From Mycobacterium simulans (GTDB lineage: Bacteria > Actinomycetota > Actinomycetes > Mycobacteriales > Mycobacteriaceae), in assembly GCF_900232995.1 (NCBI RefSeq), contig NZ_OCVX01000005.1, forward strand, positions 628,973 through 692,972: a DNA stretch of 64,000 bases, in the 5' to 3' direction. The position numbers and the translations under genes are program-made. The notes under the pieces are model-generated. The model had not been told where the DNA came from, made no database searches, and saw only the letters and a list, made by a program, of their open reading frames with translations. This document shows, piece by piece, positions 27,400 through 35,800 of the stretch. Position 1 is the stretch's first letter, and every line of letters begins with the position of its first letter.

Positions 27400-27560
27400 A
27401 ACCGCTCCCCCCTCGAACACGGCCCCATTGCCGCCCTCCGGTTGTCGCGAGTTTACATGACCGTAACGGCGAACCCGGTCAATTTCGCCAAAGTTTGACG
27501 TGTCAAAACGCTGGACAAAGCACAGGTTGGTGCTGTGGAGCATATGAGAAGCTGACACGC
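27400..27560. promoter_or_regulatory. Divergent regulatory region between hpx and Tat-exported amine oxidase
   Basis: These 161 bases separate two divergent genes. At 27494-27507 lies TTTGAC-GT-GTCAAA, two 6-base arms with a 2-base centre, a plausible operator for a dimeric regulator. No regulator gene is adjacent. The stretch is AT-richer than the coding DNA around it. Confidence 0.45.
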
Positions 27561-28940
27561 GTGTGCCAGATATCCCGTCGGGCGTTCCTGGCGGCAACGG
27601 CGATCCTAACCAGCGCGGGGCTGGCGGCCTGCACGTCGGCGCGTCGGCAGCCACTCCCCGCACCATCACCACAGCCGGCACCACCCGACACCAAGTCCGT
27701 CCTCGTCGTCGGCGCTGGCATGGCGGGGTTGTCCGCAGCCCGCAGCCTGGCCGACGCGGGGTGGCCCGTGCGATTGATCGAAGCCCGCAACCGAATCGGT
27801 GGCCGAGTGAACACCAACCGCGACTGGGGGCTGCCGTTGGAAATGGGCGCGTCCTGGATCCACGGCGCGACCAACAACCCGCTCGTGGAGCTGGCCGAGA
27901 AAGTGCAGGCGCAGACCAGTCCCACCGACTACTACAGCTGGACGAAGCTGGCGGTCGACCCCGGGCTGCCGTCCATCAGTTACGACGAAACCAAGTGGCG
28001 GCGTTTCGTGGCGGAGGCCCGCTACGAGGTCGACGGCGGGTCCCTGGCCGCCGCGGTCGACGCCGCTGCCAATCGCGAAGACCTCTCCGATACCGAGCGC
28101 GCCGAGTTGGCCTTCTATGTCAACACCGAGATCGAGGAGGAGTACGCCGCCGATGCGAACCAACTCTCCGCCACGACGTTTGACATGGGCAACTACACGG
28201 GTGGGCCGCAGCTTGCTATCAGCAGCGGCTACGACGCCATACCGCGGTTACTCGCCGACGGGCTCCAAGTCGTCCTCAACACAGCCGTCAACGCCATTGT
28301 GCGGCATGGCAACTCCGTTACCGTGCGGGCCGAAAGCCAGTCGTTCGAAGGCCCTGCCGCGATCGTCACCGTTCCGCTGGGCGTGCTGAAATCCGGTGCG
28401 ATCGCCTTCGATCCGCCGCTTCCCGACGGACACGCCCACGCGGTGCGTGCGTTGGGATTTGGCGTGCTAGCCAAGAGCTACTTCCGCTTCGACCGGCGAA
28501 CCTGGGACGTGGCCAACTCTTTCTACCAATTCCTGGGGTCCGACGACGGCATGTGGGCACAGTGGTTCAGCTTGCCGACCGCCGCGGGGCCGATTGTGTT
28601 GGCTTTCAACGCCGGTCATCGAGGCCGATACGTGGAGTCAGCCGCACCTAGTGAGTTGATGGCCAGCGCGCTGCCCATCGCACGACAACTGTTCGGCAGC
28701 GACATCGCGCCGGTGGCGATCAAATCGTCGAGTTGGACCGTGGATCCCTTTGCGCTCGGCGCGTACTCATTCCATGCGCCCGGATCCGGCCTTGACGACC
28801 GTCGCCGACTGCAGGAACCCGTTAGCGACCGGCTTTATCTGGCCGGTGAGGCCGTCGGGGTGGACAATCCCGCAACGGTGCACGGTGCACTGCTCAGCGG
28901 GCGATATGCGGCCGCCGAACTGATGCGCCGATTGCGTTGA
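27561..28940 (+). CDS. Tat-exported lipoprotein flavin monoamine oxidase
   Basis: This 459-residue amine oxidase begins with a combined twin-arginine and lipoprotein signal: SRRAFLAATAIL, then LAAC at residues about 20-23 followed by TSARR. The FAD motifs are VLVVGAGMAGLSAARSL and RNRIGGRV, and the C-terminal closing motif is RLYLAGEAVGVDNPATVHGALLSG. It is therefore expected to act folded with its FAD on the outer face of the cytoplasmic membrane. The GTG start is chosen because the signal begins there; an upstream ATG in frame would hide it. No equivalent is expected at this place in H37Rv. Confidence 0.85.
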   Translation: MCQISRRAFLAATAILTSAGLAACTSARRQPLPAPSPQPAPPDTKSVLVVGAGMAGLSAARSLADAGWPVRLIEARNRIGGRVNTNRDWGLPLEMGASWIHGATNNPLVELAEKVQAQTSPTDYYSWTKLAVDPGLPSISYDETKWRRFVAEARYEVDGGSLAAAVDAAANREDLSDTERAELAFYVNTEIEEEYAADANQLSATTFDMGNYTGGPQLAISSGYDAIPRLLADGLQVVLNTAVNAIVRHGNSVTVRAESQSFEGPAAIVTVPLGVLKSGAIAFDPPLPDGHAHAVRALGFGVLAKSYFRFDRRTWDVANSFYQFLGSDDGMWAQWFSLPTAAGPIVLAFNAGHRGRYVESAAPSELMASALPIARQLFGSDIAPVAIKSSSWTVDPFALGAYSFHAPGSGLDDRRRLQEPVSDRLYLAGEAVGVDNPATVHGALLSGRYAAAELMRRLR

Positions 28941-28943
28941 TAT

Positions 28944-29333
28944 TCAGTAACTTTCGAATGCGGCTAGATCGCGCCAGCTCGGCCAGGTCGTTTCCCAGAT
29001 CCGATGTATTCGCCCGTTGCGGTAAGCCGCGATGAGCACCACTTCGATTCGGGTCGGCTTTTCGCCGGGCCGCGACGTGGTGATCCACACGCGACAGGCG
29101 ACCTTATCGGTGGTCTCCACCCACGCCTGCTCGTCGTACTCGACGGCGTAGCGGATGGCCGTAGCGTAGATCTCGCGGTGGCTATCGCGAAACTCGGCGA
29201 AGGTCTGACGCAGTCCGTCGGAGTACATGACGAAGTCGGGGTCGTAATAGCGCTCAACGAGCCCAGCGTTCTTGGCCACGACCATCTGGTCGAACATTTC
29301 GCGAAGCAGGGCCCCTGGGCCTGGTTGGCTCAA
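28944..29333 (-). CDS. SnoaL/NTF2-like small protein
   Basis: This small protein of 129 residues (TTG start) or 117 residues (ATG at 29297) has an NTF2/SnoaL pattern: VERYYDPDFVMYSDG, then EYDEQAWVETTDKVACRVWITTSR and RIEVVLIAAYRNGRIHRIWE. The fold binds small hydrophobic ligands or acts as a cyclase/isomerase. The TTG overlaps the stop of the cyclase-like gene by 4 bases, which argues for coupled translation. It converges with the amine oxidase gene 3 bases later. Confidence 0.7.
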   Translation of the reverse strand: MSQPGPGALLREMFDQMVVAKNAGLVERYYDPDFVMYSDGLRQTFAEFRDSHREIYATAIRYAVEYDEQAWVETTDKVACRVWITTSRPGEKPTRIEVVLIAAYRNGRIHRIWETTWPSWRDLAAFESY

Positions 29334-30058
29334 GCCGGCAGCTCTTCCCGCCTGCCACGGCCCAGATTGCGGAAACCTGCCGCGGGCTTCTTCAAGCCGG
29401 TAACAAACGGCAACGACTTCATCTGGAGGTTCAGCTTCGCCGTCAACCGGCCGAGGGCGCCGAGGGCTGGCTCCACGTCCGACGCCTCGTACGTCGAAAG
29501 ATCGAGGTAGAAAGTCGATGTCTCGCCGATGCCCTCGAAATCGTGGATCAGCGGCTTTGACAGCTGGCGCATCGAATCGTCGAGACACTCTGCAACGACG
29601 TCGGTCATTAGCACGTACTCCGGTATGGGCACCGAGTTTTTCAGCATGCGATGGACCAAGATGACGTCGACACCAGCGAGCTCGATGCGGCGCTTCACCT
29701 TTTGCTCGGCTACCTCGCCGACGTGCGTGACGAATTTCAAGGACAGCTGGCCCAATTGTTCGCAGCTTCGGCAGTCACAGATGGCGTCTTTTTTATACCG
29801 CTCGCGCCGCGCCACAAACGACCGCCGCATCGCCGGCAGCCGTTCGCACACTAGTCGGGCATCTCCGTCTGGCGCCCAGAAGAAGGCGGCATCGCCCTCA
29901 AGCTTGGCCAGCTTGAGGCCTTTACCGGTGTCGATGACCGCCTCCAGCAGTCCGGCCACCGCTTGCTGCGCATGGGCCAGGTGCATCCGGTTCCAACTCA
30001 TGTACTGCGTGTATCCACCGATGTCGGCAATGAGCAGAACGGCACGCCGGATGGCCAT
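29330..30058 (-). CDS. Class III nucleotide cyclase-like protein (DUF2652 type)
   Basis: This 242-residue protein starts with a cyclase homology stretch: LLIADIGGYTQYM has the metal-binding Asp, and GLKLAKLEGDAAFFWAP holds the second acidic pair. A cysteine pair CDCRSC follows near residue 95. The C-terminal part (LIHDFEGIGETSTFYLDL) is typical of the DUF2652 group, which resembles class III adenylate cyclases but lacks proof of activity. It is coupled to the NTF2-like gene. It is more likely a sensor or cyclase relative than a metabolic enzyme. Confidence 0.7.
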   Translation of the reverse strand: MAIRRAVLLIADIGGYTQYMSWNRMHLAHAQQAVAGLLEAVIDTGKGLKLAKLEGDAAFFWAPDGDARLVCERLPAMRRSFVARRERYKKDAICDCRSCEQLGQLSLKFVTHVGEVAEQKVKRRIELAGVDVILVHRMLKNSVPIPEYVLMTDVVAECLDDSMRQLSKPLIHDFEGIGETSTFYLDLSTYEASDVEPALGALGRLTAKLNLQMKSLPFVTGLKKPAAGFRNLGRGRREELPA

Positions 30059-30209
30059 GATTTCGGAAGTTTAGTGGCCCGTGCGCCGCTGGTCGATCTC
30101 AGCCGGCCGAGTGGCTCAGCGATGGCGCGGAGTTTCGTCGTTTGCAGGGTAGAAGAAGTCGACGGCGCATAGGTCCATCCCGCCGTGAAGCCGACCAGCA
30201 CCACAGCGG
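30059..30209. other. Intergenic stretch
   Basis: No gene is supported here. It separates the cyclase-like gene from the end of the DyP operon, both on the minus strand, so it should hold the promoter of the cyclase-like gene. No clear promoter motif is visible. Confidence 0.4.
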
Positions 30210-31238
30210 TTAGACCACACCCGTTCGTTTCATCGTGGCTAGGTTGTGCCAGAAGTTCTTGAGACTGTCGGTGCCGCCGAAGAGTGTCGTGAAGTTCGTG
30301 GAGTCAACGAGCACGATGTCGCCAGCCCGCTCACCGGACGGCGGCATCCAAATCAGCGCATTGAACTCGGTGTTGCCCGCCTCGATAAATGGATGGGGCC
30401 GCTTCACATCGACAGGTTGCCTGCCGAGAACGCGGAGCGAATCGCTTTCCGGAGCGGTCAATTGGTAGTGCGGCAGATGCGGATGAAAGTTGAACGTCGT
30501 GACGTTGTCGAGCAGTCTCGGCGCGTCCAGATCGCGGAAGCCGGTGAGCGGCGCGATGTCGTTGGTGCCCTCGACAACGGCAGGGCGTAGTCCCCAGGTG
30601 TTGTGAACGGGAACATCCAACGACTTCATCAACGAGCGGGTGTACGCCGTGAACCGCTGTTGCCGCGGGACCAGAGGATCACCGTGGTGAAGGAATTCGA
30701 TCTGTCGCTGCGCGGTGTCGTCGGTGAATCCGACGTCGTGGTGCGGAGCCAAGAGCAGGCACGTGTCTTCCCGTTTCAGCCATTCCCGAATGGCCGCGAC
30801 TTCTTCCGCCGCTGCTTCTGCTTCGCCGGCCACATGATCGAGGCCAAAAACCATCAGGGTGTCAGTGTCAGCCAGTACCCGTTCGTCGATATGCAGCTTG
30901 TATCCAGCCTGGTCGACACGTTGGAACACCGCTACCCGATGGCCCGTTGCTTCACCCGCAAGCTCCTGAAATGCCAGCGTCGAGCGGTGGAACAACTCCA
31001 AGGTGCCGGCAATGCCTTGCAGGAAATGCGCCGCGTCGTATTCCGGTGTTTCGTACGCTGGCCACGCCGCGTTGCGGACCTCGGTCATCGTTGAGAAGCG
31101 GTTATAGATTTCGGCCGGATCGCGCTGAGACTCCCACGGGTAGCTCCACGTCCAGTAAATGCTGATGCGTCGCCCGCCGGTGTGTGGGCGCCGAGTGTGA
31201 CTTTGGTTGTATGTCCGGGCGGCGGGCAGTGTGCTCAT
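30210..31238 (-). CDS. Unknown protein, third gene of DyP-peroxidase operon
   Basis: This 342-residue protein is of unknown family. Residues about 110-190 resemble a Rossmann-like or glutamine-amidotransferase-like domain, with DTLMVFGLDHVAGEAEAAAEEVAAI and CLLLAPHHDVGF. The C-terminal half has TFNFHPHLPHYQLT and IWMPPSGERAGDIVLVDSTNF. It follows the DyP peroxidase by 16 bases and ends the operon. The ATG at 31238 is preceded by CAAGGATTCACC. No signal peptide is apparent. The context suggests a role with the haem peroxidase. Confidence 0.65.
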   Translation of the reverse strand: MSTLPAARTYNQSHTRRPHTGGRRISIYWTWSYPWESQRDPAEIYNRFSTMTEVRNAAWPAYETPEYDAAHFLQGIAGTLELFHRSTLAFQELAGEATGHRVAVFQRVDQAGYKLHIDERVLADTDTLMVFGLDHVAGEAEAAAEEVAAIREWLKREDTCLLLAPHHDVGFTDDTAQRQIEFLHHGDPLVPRQQRFTAYTRSLMKSLDVPVHNTWGLRPAVVEGTNDIAPLTGFRDLDAPRLLDNVTTFNFHPHLPHYQLTAPESDSLRVLGRQPVDVKRPHPFIEAGNTEFNALIWMPPSGERAGDIVLVDSTNFTTLFGGTDSLKNFWHNLATMKRTGVV

Positions 31239-31254
31239 GGTGAATCCTTGCTGA

Positions 31255-32592
31255 TCAGTTGAGCCCCGCGAGATATCGCATCGCGTTGATGCCTGGCACA
31301 AAGAAGTACGCTCCACCCTTGAGGGTCGTGAACGCCGGCAATCCCTTGAGGATCTTGCGGATCGGCCTCTTGGGAATTGCGAAATCCATTGTGCCGTCTT
31401 GTGTTCCGCAAATCGGGTCGTGCTCGTTGCCAAGCTCATGAAAGGTGCGGTCGTTGATCCACACGTTCTGGGCGAACTCAAACTGACGAACCAGATCCGC
31501 ACAGATGATGAATGCTGCGATACCACGCTCCACGCCGTCATCGGGAGCACCCTCGGGCAGCGCGGGACCGTAGGTGGCGCCGCGTCGAATCATCCTGCGC
31601 CTGTTCACGTAGTGTGCGGTGTCCCGCGGATTGAGACGCCTGGCGTGTGACCCCAACGGGCAGGCGTACCCGTGCGGGTCCATCTCCTTGTAGTTGAAGT
31701 TGTTGTTGCGCATCGGATCTGCGCCGAGATCCGGATCATCCTGCTCCGGAGCGAGCACGAGTGGGGCGCCGCTGCGCCAGCGCCCCATGAACTTGGCGGC
31801 CAGCAATTCCTCTGCTTCTGGGCTGTGCGCATTGTCCCTGATGTAGCCCCGGAATAGGGAAACGTGTTCCTGAAGCCGGCGGTATGCCATGTAGCTTCCA
31901 TTGCGCGAGAGCACATCCGGTTGGGGGAGGTTGGCGACGGGTCCATTCTCGTCGGGATAGCCGAGAATGAACTCACCCGGCTTCAGCGGCGCCCCCGAGC
32001 CCGGCGTCGGTTCTTCGCCTGAACCTTCGATCACCGGCTGCGACAAGCGGTCCCGGAATCCGAAATGGTCATGGGCGTAGTTGAACGGCGGCGTCGCATT
32101 CAGGTCGAGAAACGACAATCTACGCACACCGTCACAACGGGCCACGAGCTCGTCGTGCACCCCGGTGGCCCTGGCGTGTTCGCCGTCATCGCGGGCGAAC
32201 AGGATTGCGATCGCGTGCAGGTCATCTCCCGCGAGTCCGCCGACCCAGTTGTCGGGGTGGCTCATCCCAGTGTCTCCAAGGATATCCGCGCGGGCCGCCA
32301 TGCCCTCGCGAAATGCGTCGGGGAACGTTGCCAGCGATACGTCGGAAACTCCCAGCGCCCGAAGGCCATTCCAGGTGAACGCCAGCGTGACCCACCGCCG
32401 GGTGCTGTCGACCGTAACCGGCGCCGTTGCAGCGGATTCCACGACGGGAATGAGCTCGGACAGCCACGCTCGGGCGCCGGCGGGGTTGTCGAACGACAGG
32501 AACTCGTAGCGCCCGGTCATGGCCGGAGTTCGGGTCAGCAGGATGTGCTGGATGTCATCGAGCTCAAGCTGGGACGCTTCGGCGGGTGTCAC
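31255..32592 (-). CDS. DyP-type haem peroxidase family protein
   Basis: This 445-residue protein follows the DyP fold. The motif corresponding to GXXDG reads HFGFRDRLSQPVIEG near residue 170, so the second Gly is Arg, while the catalytic-type Asp remains. Other family marks are LGSHARRLNPRD near residue 310, with the proximal His region, and RRGATYGP. The GTG start overlaps the stop of the upstream gene by 4 bases (GTGA); a longer frame would overlap that gene by 110 bases and is rejected. There is no Tat signal and no encapsulin gene nearby. Confidence 0.82.
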   Translation of the reverse strand: MTPAEASQLELDDIQHILLTRTPAMTGRYEFLSFDNPAGARAWLSELIPVVESAATAPVTVDSTRRWVTLAFTWNGLRALGVSDVSLATFPDAFREGMAARADILGDTGMSHPDNWVGGLAGDDLHAIAILFARDDGEHARATGVHDELVARCDGVRRLSFLDLNATPPFNYAHDHFGFRDRLSQPVIEGSGEEPTPGSGAPLKPGEFILGYPDENGPVANLPQPDVLSRNGSYMAYRRLQEHVSLFRGYIRDNAHSPEAEELLAAKFMGRWRSGAPLVLAPEQDDPDLGADPMRNNNFNYKEMDPHGYACPLGSHARRLNPRDTAHYVNRRRMIRRGATYGPALPEGAPDDGVERGIAAFIICADLVRQFEFAQNVWINDRTFHELGNEHDPICGTQDGTMDFAIPKRPIRKILKGLPAFTTLKGGAYFFVPGINAMRYLAGLN

Positions 32593-33230
32593 TGCATCTG
32601 ATCCAGCATCGTCTGGAACGCCGCTTTCAAGCGCAGCGCTTTCTTGATCTCGTCGGCGGTGACGAACGGGTATTCGCCGTACTCCAGAAAACTTGGACAC
32701 TGATGGTCACGTACGAACTTGACGAACGCCGCCGGGTTTTCTTTCCAGTCCTCCGGAAACCCCTCGAGGTTCGTGAACACGGTCGTGATGCCGGTCTGGC
32801 TGAACAGCTGCACCGCGTCCTCGGTGTACTTGTCGAAGTCGGTGTCGAAAATCCCCTGATACTGGAAGTGCAGCCCCGATCCCACGTCGAAGAGCACCCA
32901 GCGCAGGTAATGCAGGCGCAGCGGCGCGAGCACATCGGGACTGCTCTTGATCGCTTCCTCGATCTGCTTGCCGTAAGCGCGGACGGCCTCCTCGCGGCCC
33001 TCCTTGACCTTTGCGATGATGGAAAATCCATAGCATGCGGGCGTCCTCGGAAAGATCGGGCCGTATCGGCCGCGCTCGAGTTCGAAGTAGCCCTCTCTAG
33101 GGATCGCTACAGCCGCGGGTGTGCTCCAGTCTTGGTCACTCGCCATGTTGCCGTCCTCCCACTGGGCCCCGTGCTTATCGTCGGCGCGCTCGTCGTTCTC
33201 CGCGCTGGTGTTTCGCTTGTTCGGCGACAT
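32589..33230 (-). CDS. Unknown protein, first gene of DyP-peroxidase operon
   Basis: This 213-residue soluble protein is rich in aromatic and acidic residues. Segments such as GPIFPRTPACYGFSIIAKVK, then LHYLRWVLFD and LHFQYQGIFDTDFDKY, suggest a ferredoxin-like alpha-beta fold like that of dimeric haem-binding proteins. That is an inference from pattern only. It is coupled to the DyP gene by a 4-base overlap. A second start at MASDQDW (33146) has a better ribosome-binding site (GAGGACGG) and may be used. Confidence 0.68.
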   Translation of the reverse strand: MSPNKRNTSAENDERADDKHGAQWEDGNMASDQDWSTPAAVAIPREGYFELERGRYGPIFPRTPACYGFSIIAKVKEGREEAVRAYGKQIEEAIKSSPDVLAPLRLHYLRWVLFDVGSGLHFQYQGIFDTDFDKYTEDAVQLFSQTGITTVFTNLEGFPEDWKENPAAFVKFVRDHQCPSFLEYGEYPFVTADEIKKALRLKAAFQTMLDQMQ

Positions 33231-33446
33231 TGATTCTTTCTGAGACGCGACGCCGGCGTAAATAGCTTCGAGTCAGCCGCTCGCAGGATTCCGGCCAAGT
33301 CGTTGCCACTGCGATCGTGCTCCCGGAGAGGTCCCTCAGGGCCGTTCCGTTGGTAGCGGCATCATCTGGCCCAAACGGATGCGCCAAGGCTTATCGGCCG
33401 CCGCCTCTTTCCTCTTGATGATCAGAAGCGGCTCGCGACGTGCGCT
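33231..33446. other. Intergenic stretch upstream of DyP operon
   Basis: About 216 bases without a convincing gene. It should contain the promoter of the minus-strand DyP operon and the end of the methyltransferase gene at 33447. The only open frame here lacks protein-like composition. Confidence 0.4.
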
Positions 33447-34121
33447 CTACCAGACATATGGCACTAGCCGGTGGCGCACCTGCTGCATGTATTCGACGTA
33501 TCCGGGCAATTCCTGCCTGAGCGCCTTCTCCTCATCGAGGATTCGGAAGACAAGAACGATCACGCCCAGGATGAGGAGGACAAGCCCCCAATAGGAGCCC
33601 AGCGCAAGCGGAATGCCGACCGCCATGATGAGCGCTCCGGAATACATGGGATGGCGCACCAGCCCATACAGTCCCGTGGACACCAGCTGCTGCTCCGTCT
33701 CGATCCTGATGTTGGCGGCCGCAAAGCTGTTCTGTTCCACCACAAACAGGGAGATGCCGAGGCCAATCACTACCAGCACATCGCCGAGCACGACGACCGG
33801 TACCGGCACGTTCGACCAACCAAACCGGTAGTCGAACGCACTGACCACCAGAAGCCCCGCGAACCACTGTTGTAGCCCGAGGACGATGATCTTCTGCGCG
33901 GGCCGGGTTTCCGCCATGGGGCCGGAGCTCATCCGTCGCTGCAGAACCTCGGGCTTCTTCTTGGCCCAATAGATGCTGGGCCAGGCCGTCGTGAGGGAGA
34001 ACACGGCGATGAAAACCCAAGCCTGCCAGTAATTGAACGTGCCTGCGGGCAAGAACAACAGCACGCCGAAGAAGACAAGCCCCAACAGACTGAATGCGAT
34101 TGTCTTGAAACCGATGCTCAT
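33447..34121 (-). CDS. Isoprenylcysteine methyltransferase-like membrane protein
   Basis: This 224-residue membrane protein has five to six hydrophobic helices. The C-terminal motif LVRHPMYSGALIMAVGIPL, followed by EEKALRQELPGYVEYMQQVRHRLVPYVW, is the SAM-binding signature of the ICMT/PEMT superfamily (Arg-His-Pro-X-Tyr and Glu-Glu). Bacterial members methylate small lipophilic acceptors; the acceptor here is unknown. An SRPBCC gene fragment lies directly upstream on the same strand, suggesting a former pair. Confidence 0.83.
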   Translation of the reverse strand: MSIGFKTIAFSLLGLVFFGVLLFLPAGTFNYWQAWVFIAVFSLTTAWPSIYWAKKKPEVLQRRMSSGPMAETRPAQKIIVLGLQQWFAGLLVVSAFDYRFGWSNVPVPVVVLGDVLVVIGLGISLFVVEQNSFAAANIRIETEQQLVSTGLYGLVRHPMYSGALIMAVGIPLALGSYWGLVLLILGVIVLVFRILDEEKALRQELPGYVEYMQQVRHRLVPYVW

Positions 34122-34160
34122 GGTTCCTTCTTTCGGCGCCGCAGCCGCGGCGGCCGGTTA

Positions 34161-34240
34161 TTGACGCCGTCGGGTGTGACCACGCCGGCCCGCACCTGCT
34201 CGACTGGCGCATCGACAATGCTCTGCCGTTCGACGATCAT
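34161..34240 (-). pseudogene. N-terminal fragment of SRPBCC/START-like gene
   Basis: Starting at the ATG at 34240, the frame reads MIVERQSIVDAPVEQVRAG and then VVTPDGVN. This is the first strand and helix of the polyketide-cyclase/START-like (SRPBCC) family. The similarity stops after about 27 residues and runs into Arg-rich sequence. The rest of the gene, normally about 140 residues, is missing, so this is a remnant left by deletion. Confidence 0.6.
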
Positions 34241-34740
34241 TGCGCTCCAACGTATCCGACTGGACCGAGTGGCGGCTAGCGATGTGTGTGGATCCGGCGC
34301 CGAAGATCGCACCGGAGCTGGCGACGAGCCGCTCCTTCAGGTAGCGTCTGCAGCCCTCAAGCGCGGGTGTACGGTGCATGTCGCTTGTCCTGCACTCGAA
34401 TCCACCAGCGCGCTACAGAGTTTCGGCGCGTCGCGATGCGCCGCGCTTGATGCCAAAGTAGGCCATGAGGTCCTTGACCTACAGCCCAGGCCCCCAATAT
34501 CGGGAGAATTGATCGTTGACTTTACCGATGATCCAACGATCGCCGCGGCCGCGGTCTCCGGTCTGCCCTTAAGTCGGAAAATCGCGGCGACACCGGCCGC
34601 GGCGCATGAACGGGGGGCGTCGGCACGCAGTGTGGGCCTCGACGTCGAAATACGGTCGCCGGGGTGGTGTGAATCGCTGGTGCGATGCGTGCTTTGGCAT
34701 CAGCCACCCGCGTGACGAGCGCACGTGCAGGAGGCAATCG
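34241..34740. other. 500-base stretch without recognisable gene
   Basis: One plus-strand frame is open across this stretch for about 180 codons, but its composition is uneven and I recognise no family. A central part (VGHEVLDLQ, then LIVDFTDDPTIAAAAVSGLPL) has a protein-like look and may be a decayed coding fragment. No ribosome-binding site or clear start is present. It lies inside a zone of gene remnants. Confidence 0.35.
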
Positions 34741-34742
34741 AA

Positions 34743-34783
34743 TGTGTAGCATTTTGCTACAATCTGTAACAGATCGCTACACA
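34743..34783. promoter_or_regulatory. Promoter/operator of toxin-antitoxin pair
   Basis: The outer arms TGTGTAGC (34743-34750) and GCTACACA (34776-34783) are exact inverted repeats. Inside them lie further short mirrored elements (TAGCATTTTGCTA and a GTTACAG-type half site). TACAAT at 34758-34763 can serve as the -10 box. The whole site ends 14 bases before the antitoxin ATG, with AGGGGG as ribosome-binding site. This is the layout of an autoregulated toxin-antitoxin operator. Confidence 0.65.
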
Positions 34784-34797
34784 CAGGGGGTGACGTC

Positions 34798-35187
34798 ATG
34801 CCCGAAGCCGCCGATCGCGTCACGCGCGTCGCCGCGGATCTGGTGGAGAGCGCGGCCGCCGAGGGCGCTCGCCAGAGCCGTTCGGCCAAGCAGCAGCTCG
34901 ACCATTGGGCCCGGGTGGGGCGGGCGGTGTCGAGCCAGCAGACGGCATCGCGGCGCCGCGTGGAAGCCGCTCTTGCGGGCAATCTGCCGATGACGGACCT
35001 GACGCTGGAGGAAGGTGTGGTGTTCAACGCCGAGATCTCCGCTGCCATCGAGGAGAGCTTGTCGCGCACCAACTACGGCGACGTGCTCGCTGCGCAGGGC
35101 GTCACCACGGTCGCCCTGAACGACGCGGGTGACATCGTCGAGCACCGGCCCGACGGCACCTCGGTCGTGCTGGCGGGCACGCGGTGA
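34798..35187 (+). CDS. ParD-like antitoxin (Rv0367c-like)
   Basis: This 129-residue protein has a helical N-terminal half. It begins MPEAADRVTRVAADLVESAAAE and contains RSAKQQLDHWARVGRAV, a pattern of the ParD-like antitoxin family of actinobacteria. The C-terminal half holds strands ending GTSVVLAGTR. It precedes the P-loop gene by 34 bases and sits behind a palindromic operator. The pair resembles Rv0367c-Rv0366c of M. tuberculosis in length and order, as I recall them. Confidence 0.75.
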   Translation: MPEAADRVTRVAADLVESAAAEGARQSRSAKQQLDHWARVGRAVSSQQTASRRRVEAALAGNLPMTDLTLEEGVVFNAEISAAIEESLSRTNYGDVLAAQGVTTVALNDAGDIVEHRPDGTSVVLAGTR

Positions 35188-35221
35188 CCGCGAATTTGAA
35201 AGCAACGCGCCACCGTAGCGC

Positions 35222-35800
35222 GTGAAGCGACTCGATCTGGTCGCCGGGCCTAACGGCGCCGGCAAGTCGACGTTCGTCGCCCTTACGCTGGCGCCCTTGC
35301 TGCCCGGCAGCGTCTTCGTCAACGTCGACGAAATCGCCAAACAACGCTGGCCCAACGACCCAGCACCGCACGCCTACGAGGCGGCCCAGGTAGCCGCCGA
35401 TACCCGCGCAAGGCTCATCGAATTGGGCCGGCCGTTCATTGCCGAGACGGTGTTCTCGCACCCCTCGAAGCTCGAGCTCGTTGGCGCCGCCCGCGCGTCC
35501 GACTACACCGTGGTCCTGCACGTGCTGCTCATCCCCGAGGACCTGGCGGTCGAGCGCGTCAGGCATCGCGTACGTGCGGACGGCCATGATGTGCCGGAGA
35601 CCAAGATCCGTGAGCGTCACCGACGGCTATGGAAGCTTGTCGCCCAAGCCGTCACGCTGGCCGACAACGCCACCGTGTACGACAACAGCCGCCTCGCGGG
35701 CCCGCGGATCGTCGCGCAGTTCAGCAGGGGTGACATCATCGGGCGCGCATCTTGGCCTTCGTGGACACCACAGCCGTTGAAGTCGAGCTGGCCAGACTGA
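35222..35800 (+). CDS. Zeta-toxin-like P-loop kinase (Rv0366c-like)
   Basis: This 192-residue protein begins KRLDLVAGPNGAGKSTFVAL, a Walker A motif at residues about 8-17. Then come VFVNVDEIAKQRWP, with the zeta-type Asp-Glu, and FIAETVFSHPSKLEL, the substrate-binding Glu-Thr region. Arg residues in VERVRHRVRADGHDVP form a lid. Zeta toxins phosphorylate UDP-N-acetylglucosamine; whether this protein does is inferred, not seen. It starts with GTG. The partner upstream is the likely antitoxin. Confidence 0.78.
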   Translation: MKRLDLVAGPNGAGKSTFVALTLAPLLPGSVFVNVDEIAKQRWPNDPAPHAYEAAQVAADTRARLIELGRPFIAETVFSHPSKLELVGAARASDYTVVLHVLLIPEDLAVERVRHRVRADGHDVPETKIRERHRRLWKLVAQAVTLADNATVYDNSRLAGPRIVAQFSRGDIIGRASWPSWTPQPLKSSWPD

